DNA of 64,000 nt from QHXW01 sp963847515 (GTDB lineage: Bacteria > Acidobacteriota > Terriglobia > Bryobacterales > Bryobacteraceae). The stretch spans positions 558,001-622,000 of the forward strand of contig CAWKAA010000002.1 in the NCBI GenBank assembly GCA_963847515.1, written 5' to 3'. Positions within the stretch are counted from its first letter, which is position 1. The number at the start of each line of letters is the position of its first letter. The notes under the pieces are model-generated. The model ran no database searches. It saw only the letters and a list, made by a program, of their open reading frames with translations, and was not told the DNA's origin. This document shows positions 54,285-62,603 of the stretch, piece by piece. The position numbers and the translations under genes are program-made.

Positions 54285-55595
54285 ATGATTCGACCGTTCA
54301 TCGCTGTTTTTGGAACGCTGCTGCTTTCAGGGTTTCTTATCCAGGTTTATGGTTATTCGGTGCTCTCGCACGAAGCCCTCATTGATGCCGCCTGGGAAAC
54401 CGGCATTCGTCCGGTGCTGGTGAAGCGCTTTCCAAACGCAACTCCCGACGAACTGCGTAAGGCTCATGGATTCGCCTATGGCGGCGCGATCATTCAAGAT
54501 CTGGGCTATTATCCTCACGGCAGTCATTTCTTCAGCGATTTGGTGCACTACGTTCGCAGCGGCGACTTCATTCAGGCGCTGATCCGCGATTCGCAGGACC
54601 TGGATGAATACGCATTCGCGCTGGGCGCTCTGGCGCATTACGCCGCGGATAGCAACGGCCATCGAATGGCGGTGAACCGGGCTGTGCCGATACTCTATCC
54701 GGCTCTCCGCAAGAAGTACGCCGACGTGGCGACCTATGAAGACGATCCGACTGCGCATCTGAGAACGGAATTCGGCTTTGACGTCCTGCAAGTCGCCAAG
54801 GAGCGGTATGCGGCGGACAATTATCATAATTTCATTGGTTTCGAGGTTTCCACAGCCTTGCTGGAGCGCGCCTTTCAGGAAATCTACTCCATGCCGCTCC
54901 GGCCGCTTTTCGGCAACTTCGACGATGTCATCGGCTCGTACCGCCACACTGTCAGCACCGTCATTCCCAAAGCGACGAAAGTCGCATGGGTGCTCAAGAA
55001 GAAAGACATCCAGCGCGACCTGCCAGGGATCACGCAACGGAAATTTCTCTACAACCTCTCGAAGGCCAGCTATGAGAAGGAATGGGGAAAGAATTATCAA
55101 AAGCCTGGATTTGGAGCGAGCCTTCTCGCATTTATCATCCGATTGATTCCGAAGATCGGCCCGCTGAAGGCCCTGAGTTTCCGTACTCCGACTCCCGAGA
55201 CCGAAAAGATGTTCATGGCCAGTTTCAACACGGCGCTCGACGAATATAAGCATCTGCTGGCTGACGCTGGAGCTGGACACCTCGTCCTCCCCAACCTCAA
55301 CTTGGACACGGGAAGCAAGATTCATCCGTGGACTTACTTCATGCAAGACGAAGCTTATGCTCGCCTGCTGAGCAATCTGGAGAAGGAGCAATTCAAGCAG
55401 ATTTCCCCCGAGTTACGATCGGACATTCTCACCTACTTCGGGGGGCTCAGCCTGCCGGCCCACATCAGGAGGGACAAGAGGGAAAAAACCCGCATCGACT
55501 GGAAGAAGGTTCCGCAAGAGGTTGAGGAATTGAAATCGCTCCCATCTGGTTCCAAGTTGACGGAAGGGCAGGGCCCGCCGGTTACCAAGCAATGA
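54285..55595 (+). CDS. Exported zinc-dependent phospholipase C-like protein
   Basis: 436 residues with a signal (FIAVFGTLLLSGFLIQVYG). The pattern of the zinc-dependent phospholipase C/S1-P1 nuclease-like fold is seen in SVLSHEALIDAAWE, AYGGAIIQDLGYYPHGSHFF with Asp/His, FSDLVHYVRSGDFI and the strong motif ALGALAHYAADSNGHRMAVN, in which His and Asp bind zinc. The rest is helical with a Lys-rich tail (IRRDKREKTRIDWKKV). Similar large proteins occur in acidobacteria and gamma-proteobacteria, mostly as putative phospholipases. It lies beside a ceramidase-like gene, so lipid breakdown outside the cell is a reasonable idea. Confidence 0.75.
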   Translation: MIRPFIAVFGTLLLSGFLIQVYGYSVLSHEALIDAAWETGIRPVLVKRFPNATPDELRKAHGFAYGGAIIQDLGYYPHGSHFFSDLVHYVRSGDFIQALIRDSQDLDEYAFALGALAHYAADSNGHRMAVNRAVPILYPALRKKYADVATYEDDPTAHLRTEFGFDVLQVAKERYAADNYHNFIGFEVSTALLERAFQEIYSMPLRPLFGNFDDVIGSYRHTVSTVIPKATKVAWVLKKKDIQRDLPGITQRKFLYNLSKASYEKEWGKNYQKPGFGASLLAFIIRLIPKIGPLKALSFRTPTPETEKMFMASFNTALDEYKHLLADAGAGHLVLPNLNLDTGSKIHPWTYFMQDEAYARLLSNLEKEQFKQISPELRSDILTYFGGLSLPAHIRRDKREKTRIDWKKVPQEVEELKSLPSGSKLTEGQGPPVTKQ

Positions 55596-55681
55596 GGGAG
55601 TTCCAAACGAGTGGATGCGACTCCGCCGACCCAAAAAACACAAACCTGCTAAAATGGATTTAGTTTTGTTGGGTTTGCAGC

Positions 55682-56035
55682 ATGCCACTCTACGAATACA
55701 AATGCGAATCATGCGGTAAGACTTTTGAAATCATCCAAAAGTTTTCGGATACGCCGCTCGAAGTGCATGATGAATGCGGCGGCAAGGTGATACGCCTCAT
55801 TTCTCCTTCCGCGTTGAAGTTCAAGGGGTCGGGCTGGTACGTCAATGACTACGCCCGTTCCGGAAACGGGCAGAGCAAGGAAAACAAGGACGGAAAAGAT
55901 AGCAAGGACAGCAAAGATAGCAAGGACACCAAGAAAGAAAGCACCGGGTCCAGCGATTCCTCCGCCAAGTCTGAGACCAAGACTTCGTCCAGCACTCCCG
56001 CCAGTTCCTCCGACAGATCTGATAAAAAGGTGTAG
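55682..56035 (+). CDS. FmdB-type zinc-ribbon protein with Lys/Asp/Ser-rich tail
   Basis: 117 residues. The first 60 are an FmdB/CxxC_CxxC regulatory zinc ribbon: MPLYEYKCESCGKTFEIIQK, DECGGKVIRLISPSA and FKGSGWYVNDYA. The usual CxxC at the second knuckle is here only one Cys (HDECGG), so zinc binding may use a His. The rest is low complexity, with repeats of KDS (GKDSKDSKDSKDTKKE) and Ser/Thr. An extended -10 (TGCTAAAAT, 55647-55655) precedes it. The penicillin-acylase gene overlaps its stop by one base (TAGTG), so they are co-translated. Function of FmdB-like proteins is mostly unknown. Confidence 0.85.
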   Translation: MPLYEYKCESCGKTFEIIQKFSDTPLEVHDECGGKVIRLISPSALKFKGSGWYVNDYARSGNGQSKENKDGKDSKDSKDSKDTKKESTGSSDSSAKSETKTSSSTPASSSDRSDKKV

Positions 56036-58290
56036 TGTTCAACCGCCTCTTCTGCCTTCGCGCGATTGGCGCGGCGCTTCTGGTGTCGTTTGCTCTTCCC
56101 TTTGCCCAAGCTGAAAATATAACGGCCGGTGGCCTCTCCCAGCCTGTAGAAATCGTTCGCGATCGATGGGGCGTTCCGCACATTTACGCCCAATCGACCC
56201 ATGATCTCTTCTTCGGGCAGGGCTATATAACGGCCAAAGACCGGCTGTGGCAGATCGATCTCTGGCGGCGCATCGGCACGGGCAAGCTGTCCGAAGTCCT
56301 GGGGCCTTCGGCGATCGATCGCGACCGCTTGGCGCGCTCGGTGCGTTTCCGCGGCGACTGGAATGCCGAGTGGCAAAGTTACGGGCCGGATACGCGCGAA
56401 ATCGTCACCGCTTTCGTCGAAGGCATTAATGCCTATATCAAGGCGCTTGGCGTTGCGCGACCGCTCGAATTCAAGATTGCCGGATACGATCCTGGCCTTT
56501 GGGCGCCAGAGGACTGTCTCAGCCGCGTGGCCGGACTCTTGATGACGCGCAACCTGACGCATGAAGTAAAACTCGCCGGGCAGGTCCGACGCTTCGGAAT
56601 TCATTCGGTGGAGAAGTTCTTTTCGCTCGATCCACCCATCCCGATCGCCGTTCCAAACGGGCTGGATCTCGCCGAAATCACACACGATATTGTGGGCGTC
56701 TACGAGAAGGCTATCGGTCCGGTGGCGTTTTCTACCGAGCAGGGCAGTAACAACTGGGTGGTGGATGGAACGATGACGGTAACGGGCAAGCCGCTGTTAG
56801 CTAACGATCCGCATCGCCCGGTGCAGATTCCGTCATTGCGCAAGACCGTGCATCTGTCCGCGCCCGGTTGGAATGCGATCGGAGCTGGAGAGCCGGCGCT
56901 GCCGGGCATCGCACTCGGACACAACGATCGCATCGGGTTCGGCTTCACCATCGTCGGGATCGACCAGCAGGATCTTTACGTCGAAAAGCTGAATCCTGCT
57001 AACCCCGATGAGTATGGGTATCGCGGCGCGTGGAAGAAAGTGGAGATCGAGCACCAGAATTTGCCAGTGAAGGGCCGAGATCCGCAGCCGATCGAGCTGC
57101 GTTACACCATACACGGGCCGATTATTTACGAAGACCGGGCACGCAACCGGGCATACGCTCTGCGGTGGGTCGGCAGCGAACCTGGGACAGCCGGTTATCT
57201 GGCAGGCTTGGCAGTGGCGCGCGCGCGCAACTGGAACGAGTTCGAAGCAGCAATGGATCGGTACAAGGTGCCCAGCGAGAACATTGTGTACGCGGATACG
57301 GATGGGAACATCGGTTGGCAGGCCGCTGGGATGGCGCCGATCCGTACGAACTGGGCGGGCGTGCTCCCGGTGCCCGGCGATAGCGGCGATTATGAGTGGC
57401 AGGGATTCCGGCGTGCAGCGGAACTGCCGCGATTGTATAACCCTTCAATGCACTTCATCGCGACCGCCAATCACAACATTCTTCCGGCGGGATACAAGAT
57501 TCCGCTGGGTTACGAGTGGGCGCTGCCTTTCCGGTTTCACCGCATTGAAGAAATGCTAGACGCGAAAAAGAAGTTCAGCGTGGACGACTTCGAGCGCATG
57601 CAGCAGGACGTAGTCTCCTTACCGGCGCGCCGGTTTCAGGCGATTCTACGAAGATGGACGCCTGAACCGGGGACGCGCGAGGCGAAGGCCGTCGACCGGG
57701 TGCTCACATGGGACGGAAACCTCGCGGCCAATTCGGTGCCGGCTCTGATTTACGAATATTGGATGGCGCAATTGCCGCGGGCGGTCTTCGGTCCCGACAT
57801 AGGCCCGGACGTCGATGTGGAGACGCTGTTGCGAGCCCTTGAAGAGAATCCGGATCCCAGGGCCCTGGCAGCTTCACTCAGCGCGGCGCTCGATCAAGCC
57901 GGGCGCGAAGTGGGGCCGGAAATGGTCTCGTGGCATTGGGGAGCTGTGCATCAGATCCGTTTCCACCATCCGTTAGGAATCCAGGCTTACGATCGGGGAC
58001 CTGTTGCACGTCCTGGGGATGGCCAGACCGTGAATGCGACCAGCGGTGCCCGATTCACCCAGACCAATGGCGCTTCCTACCGCCAGATTCTGGACTTGAG
58101 CGACTGGGACCGTTCGGTAATGACCAACGTGCCGGGCGAGTCTGGGGATCCGGAAAGCCCTCATTATGACGACTTAATCGACGAGTGGGCTTCCGGTCGT
58201 TATCATCCCATGCCGTTCACGCGTCAGGCGGTTAATGCTGCGGCAGCTGAACATCTTTGGCTTCGGCCGCCGAAAAACGGCGCCAGGTGA
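56035..58290 (+). CDS. Penicillin acylase-family N-terminal-nucleophile amidohydrolase
   Basis: 751 residues from GTG 56035. A signal peptide ends near PFAQA. The alpha part has VEIVRDRWGVPHIYAQSTHD and GYITAKDRLWQIDLWRRIGT. A spacer is followed by the self-cleavage site in FSTEQGSNNWVVDG, where Ser238 becomes the new N-terminus and nucleophile after cutting behind Gly237. The beta chain has LLANDPHRPVQIPSL, GIALGHNDRIGFGFTIVGID, and FIATANHNILPAGYKIPLGY. Family members cleave amide bonds of penicillins or acyl-homoserine lactones, or have unknown substrates. The export signal and overlap with the FmdB-like gene are notable. Chain lengths are typical. Confidence 0.92.
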   Translation: MFNRLFCLRAIGAALLVSFALPFAQAENITAGGLSQPVEIVRDRWGVPHIYAQSTHDLFFGQGYITAKDRLWQIDLWRRIGTGKLSEVLGPSAIDRDRLARSVRFRGDWNAEWQSYGPDTREIVTAFVEGINAYIKALGVARPLEFKIAGYDPGLWAPEDCLSRVAGLLMTRNLTHEVKLAGQVRRFGIHSVEKFFSLDPPIPIAVPNGLDLAEITHDIVGVYEKAIGPVAFSTEQGSNNWVVDGTMTVTGKPLLANDPHRPVQIPSLRKTVHLSAPGWNAIGAGEPALPGIALGHNDRIGFGFTIVGIDQQDLYVEKLNPANPDEYGYRGAWKKVEIEHQNLPVKGRDPQPIELRYTIHGPIIYEDRARNRAYALRWVGSEPGTAGYLAGLAVARARNWNEFEAAMDRYKVPSENIVYADTDGNIGWQAAGMAPIRTNWAGVLPVPGDSGDYEWQGFRRAAELPRLYNPSMHFIATANHNILPAGYKIPLGYEWALPFRFHRIEEMLDAKKKFSVDDFERMQQDVVSLPARRFQAILRRWTPEPGTREAKAVDRVLTWDGNLAANSVPALIYEYWMAQLPRAVFGPDIGPDVDVETLLRALEENPDPRALAASLSAALDQAGREVGPEMVSWHWGAVHQIRFHHPLGIQAYDRGPVARPGDGQTVNATSGARFTQTNGASYRQILDLSDWDRSVMTNVPGESGDPESPHYDDLIDEWASGRYHPMPFTRQAVNAAAAEHLWLRPPKNGAR

Positions 58291-58393
58291 TCCCGCGGGC
58301 TCCCGCCAAACATGCGCACCTGTAACCTCTAGTACCCCGACGCTCGCACGTTTCTCCTCCGCGGCGCTATCATCAAGGAAAGGCGCTTCCCCC

Positions 58394-59266
58394 ATGCCTA
58401 GGAGCAGTTTGTCGAAAAGAGACCGCAACCGGTTTGAGCAATTGTTGCAAGCCCCCCTCACAAAACCAGCCGATAGCCCAAAGAACTCAGGAGTACAAAG
58501 TTCGTTCCACTTGGAGAACGTCCTGCCGCTGACCGCCATGAAACGGCTTGTCACCGCCAGCTATCGTGGATGGGCTGCCGTCGTCATTGGCCTTGTGGGC
58601 CTGGCAATCTTGTTTGTGGTCGCGAAAATGGACGGCCGTGGCCACGGGGGTTCCATCCAGTTGCAGGCGCTAGATCAGAAGGGACGGCTCCAAATACGGT
58701 GGAATCCCGACTCCGACCCCATCCGCCGGGCGGTGGCCGCCAAACTATACATCATCGACGGCAGCGAGCGTTTATTCGTCAAGCTGGACGACGCGCGGCT
58801 GAGGCTGGGCAATGTGAATTATGCGCGCAGCAGCAATCGAGTGGAACTTCGCATAGAACTGGCGCAACCCGACGGAAATCGCGTGGAAGACCAGGCCACT
58901 TTCGTGGGGGCCCTCCCATCCACCTCGGATGAGTTCTCCCTGGAAACGAGCAACCGGCCGGTTGTCGTGCCGCGGACTCCCGCGGCACCGCCGGCGGCGG
59001 CCAGGGGCGGCGCTCAACCTGCGGCGGCCGCCGGAATGGCCGCGCCTTTGGGTCAGCGCGCTCGCAAGAAAGCTATTGAGCAGAGTGGCGCCAGGCTTCC
59101 GTTCACGTGCTCGGAGGGCGACACTTTCCATATAACAGACTCGCCCGCAGGCTGGGACACTTTTACGTGCCGTGGCAAGAACGTTTGGAGCTTGGTTCCC
59201 TCTCAGATGCGCGGAGACCGTCCGGTCACGACGCCTGGCGCTAAGACCACCCCGTCCACCACGTAG
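58394..59266 (+). CDS. Membrane-anchored protein of unknown function, 290 aa
   Basis: ATG 58394 gives PRSSLSKRDRNRFEQLLQAP; ATG 58538 (MKRLVTASYRGWAAVVIGLV) is an alternative that begins just before the membrane helix (residues about 54-76, AAVVIGLVGLAILFVVAK). The outer part has a beta-sandwich-like pattern (IQLQALDQKGRLQIRWNPDS, AKLYIIDGSERLFVKLDDAR, NYARSSNRVELRIELAQPDG), then an Ala/Pro-rich linker and a short C-terminal block with two Cys (FTCSEGDTFHITDSPAGWDT, FTCRGKN). I have seen similar acidobacterial proteins with no assigned role. Confidence 0.65.
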   Translation: MPRSSLSKRDRNRFEQLLQAPLTKPADSPKNSGVQSSFHLENVLPLTAMKRLVTASYRGWAAVVIGLVGLAILFVVAKMDGRGHGGSIQLQALDQKGRLQIRWNPDSDPIRRAVAAKLYIIDGSERLFVKLDDARLRLGNVNYARSSNRVELRIELAQPDGNRVEDQATFVGALPSTSDEFSLETSNRPVVVPRTPAAPPAAARGGAQPAAAAGMAAPLGQRARKKAIEQSGARLPFTCSEGDTFHITDSPAGWDTFTCRGKNVWSLVPSQMRGDRPVTTPGAKTTPSTT

Positions 59267-59343
59267 TGATCTCGGCGCAGCCGCCCGAGAGAAAAGTTCC
59301 CTGAGACGTCCTGGGTTAAAGTATAGGGAAAGGAACACACCGA

Positions 59344-60684
59344 ATGCCTACCACCAGACGACATTTCCTGCAAAGTGCGACCGCTGCGGGGCTGTACACT
59401 TCGTCGCTAGCGGGCCAGGAGAAGAAAATTTCGGCCAACGACCGCGTGCAGGTTGCGACTATTGGCCTCGGTGGCATGGGCACCGAAGATACGCATTCTT
59501 CGACCAAAGTGCCGGGCGTTGAACTGGTGGCCGTGGCAGACATTTACCAGGGGCGCCTGGATCATGCGAAAGAGGTTTTCAACAAAAACCTTTTCACCAC
59601 ACGGGACTATCGCGAAGTACTGGCGCGCAAGGACATCGACGCGGTCATCATTGCCACACCCGATCATTGGCACTCGCAGATTTCGATTGATGCCATGAAT
59701 GCGGGTAAGGACGTCTATTGCGAAAAACCCATGGTGCAACACCTGGACGATGGCAAGAAGGTGATTGAAGCGCAGCAGAAGACCGGACGAATTTTGCAGG
59801 TGGGCAGCCAGCGCGTTAGCTCTGTCGTTTATCAGAAAGCCAAAGAACTGTTTCGCAACGGCGCCATCGGCGATCTGAACATGGTAGAGGCGTGGTGGGA
59901 CCGCAACTCGGCGATCGGCGCTTGGCAATATTCGATTCCGCTGGATGCCACACCGGAAAACATCGACTGGGACCGGTTCCTGGGGCGCGCGCCCAAAGTT
60001 CCGTTCGAGCCGGTGCGGTTGTTCCGCTGGCGCAATTATCGCGACTACGGCACGGGCGTGGCTGGAGACCTGTTCGTGCACCTGTTTTCCGGCATGCACT
60101 TTGTAACCGGCGCGATTGGTCCGACGCGCGTGTATGCCAGCGGTGGTCTGCGCTTCTGGAAAGATGGGCGCGATGTGCCCGACGTGCTGCTTGGTATTTA
60201 CGATTATCCGGCAACGCAAGCGCACCCGGCCTTCAACCTGGCGCTGCGCGTCAACTTCGTGAATGGGGCGGGCGAGACCTCGGGGTTCCGGTTTGTCGGT
60301 AGCGAGGGCATCATGAAGATCGACAATGGCGTGACGGTTTCCAAGCAGCCGCGGGAAACCGAGCCGGGCTACACCATTGGGACCTTTACCGATGCTATGC
60401 AACAAAGATTTGTAGACGAGTACCGAAAGAAATATCCGATGCCGCCCGTAAATGCCGACAGCATCCGACCCCAGGGCGAAGAAAAATATCTGCCGCCGCA
60501 GGGTTATAGCGACCATCAGGAACATCACCGCAATTTCATAGAGGCCGTGCGCACGCGCAAACCGGTCGTGGAAGACACGGTTTTTGGCTTCCGCGCCGCG
60601 GGGCCCGCTCTGCTGTCGAACAAGAGTTACTTCGAACAGCGGACGTGCAAGTGGGATCCGCAGACGATGACGCTCGAGGGGTAG
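59344..60684 (+). CDS. Exported Gfo/Idh/MocA-family oxidoreductase
   Basis: 446 residues. TTRRHFLQSATAAGLYTSSL is a twin-arginine signal. The Rossmann domain has VQVATIGLGGMGTEDTHSST and VELVAVADIYQGRLDHAKEV, and the family motif EKPM is in DVYCEKPMVQHLDDGKKV; VIIATPDHWHSQISIDAMNA is another standard block. The C-terminal domain (about 140-446) has the DLFVHLFSGMHFVTG His motif. Tat-exported Gfo/Idh proteins, which may keep bound NAD(P), abound in Acidobacteriota and Planctomycetes for glycan breakdown. Ribosome site AAAGGA is near 59330. It is convergent with an ABC-2 permease. Confidence 0.92.
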   Translation: MPTTRRHFLQSATAAGLYTSSLAGQEKKISANDRVQVATIGLGGMGTEDTHSSTKVPGVELVAVADIYQGRLDHAKEVFNKNLFTTRDYREVLARKDIDAVIIATPDHWHSQISIDAMNAGKDVYCEKPMVQHLDDGKKVIEAQQKTGRILQVGSQRVSSVVYQKAKELFRNGAIGDLNMVEAWWDRNSAIGAWQYSIPLDATPENIDWDRFLGRAPKVPFEPVRLFRWRNYRDYGTGVAGDLFVHLFSGMHFVTGAIGPTRVYASGGLRFWKDGRDVPDVLLGIYDYPATQAHPAFNLALRVNFVNGAGETSGFRFVGSEGIMKIDNGVTVSKQPRETEPGYTIGTFTDAMQQRFVDEYRKKYPMPPVNADSIRPQGEEKYLPPQGYSDHQEHHRNFIEAVRTRKPVVEDTVFGFRAAGPALLSNKSYFEQRTCKWDPQTMTLEG

Positions 60685-60695
60685 GGCCGCCGGCC

Positions 60696-61505
60696 TCAGA
60701 GCACGTCCGCAAATCCCCGCTTTAGATGCCGGAAAAAGAGACCGCCGGCGAAGAATGCGGCCAAGCCGAAGGCTGCCAGGACACCGGCATCACTCAGGCT
60801 CGGAATCTGCTGGGAAAGGAGCACTTGCCGGTAAGCGCGCACCACGTACGCCATGGGGTTTACATACAGGAGCGCACGTACCCGGTGAGGAAACTGATCT
60901 TCGAAAATAAAGATGGGGGTCAGATAGAACCAGAACGTCAGCACCACCATCAGCACCTGCGAGGTATCCCGCAAATAAACCTGTAGCGCCGCCACTACCC
61001 ACCCCATCCCGACGGAGAGCAATCCTAGCAACAACATATAGACGGGAAGCATCAGAAGCGCCGGGCCAAGCGACTGCAACCAGATTTCGACTGCGGCAAG
61101 CAGCAGGGCCAGCGCCATCAGGTGGCTGACCAGTGAAGACAGAAATACGGAGAGAGGAACCATCTCTGCCGGGAACACAGTCTTTGTAATGAGGTTGGCG
61201 TGGTCCAACAGGGAGGACGATGACCGCTGCAGCGTTTCGTTAAACAAAAGCCAGGGCAGCATGCCCGCGAACAGGAACAGGGGATAATTGCCTGGCTGGC
61301 CCTTTGGCGGTTTCTGATGGAGGCAGATGCCAAAAACGAACGTCCAGGCCAGCAGCAGGACCAGGGGATGGATGAGGCCCCAGAGCCAGCCGGCAACCGA
61401 GCCGATAAAACGCTGCTCGAAATCTCGTCTAACTAATTGAAAAAGCAAGCCCCTGCGCTCCACCAAGTTGTGGAGGAACAGAAGTCCGGGTAAACGTTTG
61501 GGCAA
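60696..61505 (-). CDS. ABC-2 type permease for polysaccharide/lipid-linked glycan export
   Basis: 269 residues with six membrane helices, preceded by LVRRDFEQRFIGSVAGWLWG and IHPLVLLLAWTFVFGICLH, the amphipathic and first helices typical of Wzm/TagG/KpsM permeases. Further marks are NYPLFLFAGMLPWLLFNETL, VFPAEMVPLSVFLSSLVSHL, VYLRDTSQVLMVVLTFWFYL, TPIFIFEDQFP and LLYVNPMAYVVRAYRQVL. It should move O-antigen- or teichoic-acid-like polymers with an ATPase. That ATPase gene normally follows the permease, but here the next gene on that side is the convergent Gfo/Idh gene, so the partner is elsewhere or lost. Divergent from the M23 peptidase gene. Confidence 0.9.
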   Translation of the reverse strand: MPKRLPGLLFLHNLVERRGLLFQLVRRDFEQRFIGSVAGWLWGLIHPLVLLLAWTFVFGICLHQKPPKGQPGNYPLFLFAGMLPWLLFNETLQRSSSSLLDHANLITKTVFPAEMVPLSVFLSSLVSHLMALALLLAAVEIWLQSLGPALLMLPVYMLLLGLLSVGMGWVVAALQVYLRDTSQVLMVVLTFWFYLTPIFIFEDQFPHRVRALLYVNPMAYVVRAYRQVLLSQQIPSLSDAGVLAAFGLAAFFAGGLFFRHLKRGFADVL

Positions 61506-61529
61506 GCCGAATGCTAACAGGGGAAAGCC

Positions 61530-61559
61530 TTGACACGCAAGTTAGCCAGTTGGTAAAGT
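61530..61559 (+). promoter_or_regulatory. Putative promoter of the M23 peptidase gene
   Basis: TTGACA at 61530-61535 and TAAAGT at 61554-61559 are 18 bases apart. The start codon at 61649 lies 90 bases downstream with AGGAG at about 61636-61640. Confidence 0.5.
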
Positions 61560-61648
61560 TCTTAAACCCAGCCGAGTCAGGCCGACAGCAAAGGTTCTGA
61601 CCATTGAACGCGCCACTCGAAGATCCGGAGTTGATAAGAGGAGAAGAG

Positions 61649-62527
61649 ATGAAGCAACAGTATTTTATTCTGGTGCTCGCGCATTCGCTTCACGGCAGGC
61701 TACGCCGGGTTCACGTACCGCATCAGGTTCTCTATATCGTTCTCGCCCTGGCGATGGTGGGTGGTTTCTCGATTTTTGGCTTCGTTTCCAGCTATGCGCG
61801 CATGGCTCTGAAGGTAGCGGATTACAATTCGCTGCGGCACGAGGCTGAAGAGTTGCGGGCGCGATATCAGAACCTCCAAAAGGTGGTGAACCAGACCAAT
61901 GAGCAGCTCGCGTCTCTCGAGCTGCTGGCCAATGAAGTCACGGTGGCTTACGGAATCAAGCAAAAGTTGGAAGGGCCCACCGACATCACGACGGAAGGCA
62001 AGCTCGTTCCCACATTTTCGGAGACAGTGGACGAATACAACTACCTCCGCAGCTCGAACCTCTCGCGATTCGCATTCGCGCGCCGCTGGCACGTGAATAC
62101 CCGTCCCAGTATCTGGCCGGTGGATGGCGTGTTGATGAGCAGCTACGGGGAGCGCACCGACCCGTTTTCGGGTGAGGGAGCTTATCACACGGGCGTGGAC
62201 ATTTCCGCTCCTGTCGGCACTCCGGCCCATGTAGCGGCGGATGGCGTTGTAGTTTTTGCCGATCGCTCCGGTGGCTACGGACGCCTGGTGATCGTGGATC
62301 ATGGCAATGGATTCGAGACCTACTACGCGCACCTTTCGCGCTTCGATGTGGTGCCGGGCCAGGAGATACGGCAGGGCGAGCTGGTGGGCGCGGTGGGAGC
62401 TTCGGGCCGCGTGACGGCCCCTCATCTCCATTACGAAGTGCGGATCCGCAAGGCGCCGGTGAACCCCTATCGCTACCTGACGCCCAACACCACCGCTCAA
62501 CTGCCCAAGACGGATTTCCGTTTTTAA
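61649..62527 (+). CDS. Membrane-anchored M23 (LytM-type) peptidase
   Basis: 292 residues from ATG 61649, chosen for the AGGAGAAGAG just before it; 61604 is an unlikely earlier start. A membrane helix lies at about 25-47 (VLYIVLALAMVGGFSIFGFV), then a coiled coil (LRHEAEELRARYQNLQKVVN, QTNEQLASLELLANEV). The LytM domain covers about 170-285 with zinc ligands in YHTGVDISAPVGTPAHVAA (H and D) and APHLHYEVRIRK (HxH), plus VIVDHGNGFETYYAHLSRF. The set is complete, so it should be an active endopeptidase cutting peptidoglycan cross-bridges, unlike EnvC/NlpD activators that lack zinc ligands. Similar to MepM-type proteins. Confidence 0.9.
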   Translation: MKQQYFILVLAHSLHGRLRRVHVPHQVLYIVLALAMVGGFSIFGFVSSYARMALKVADYNSLRHEAEELRARYQNLQKVVNQTNEQLASLELLANEVTVAYGIKQKLEGPTDITTEGKLVPTFSETVDEYNYLRSSNLSRFAFARRWHVNTRPSIWPVDGVLMSSYGERTDPFSGEGAYHTGVDISAPVGTPAHVAADGVVVFADRSGGYGRLVIVDHGNGFETYYAHLSRFDVVPGQEIRQGELVGAVGASGRVTAPHLHYEVRIRKAPVNPYRYLTPNTTAQLPKTDFRF

Positions 62528-62603
62528 CTCCGCCTCGGCGCGGGCACGACGGTCGGGAACTGCGCCCTCAAACCTGATAAGCTAGTCAGCTCAGGAGCCG
62601 GAA

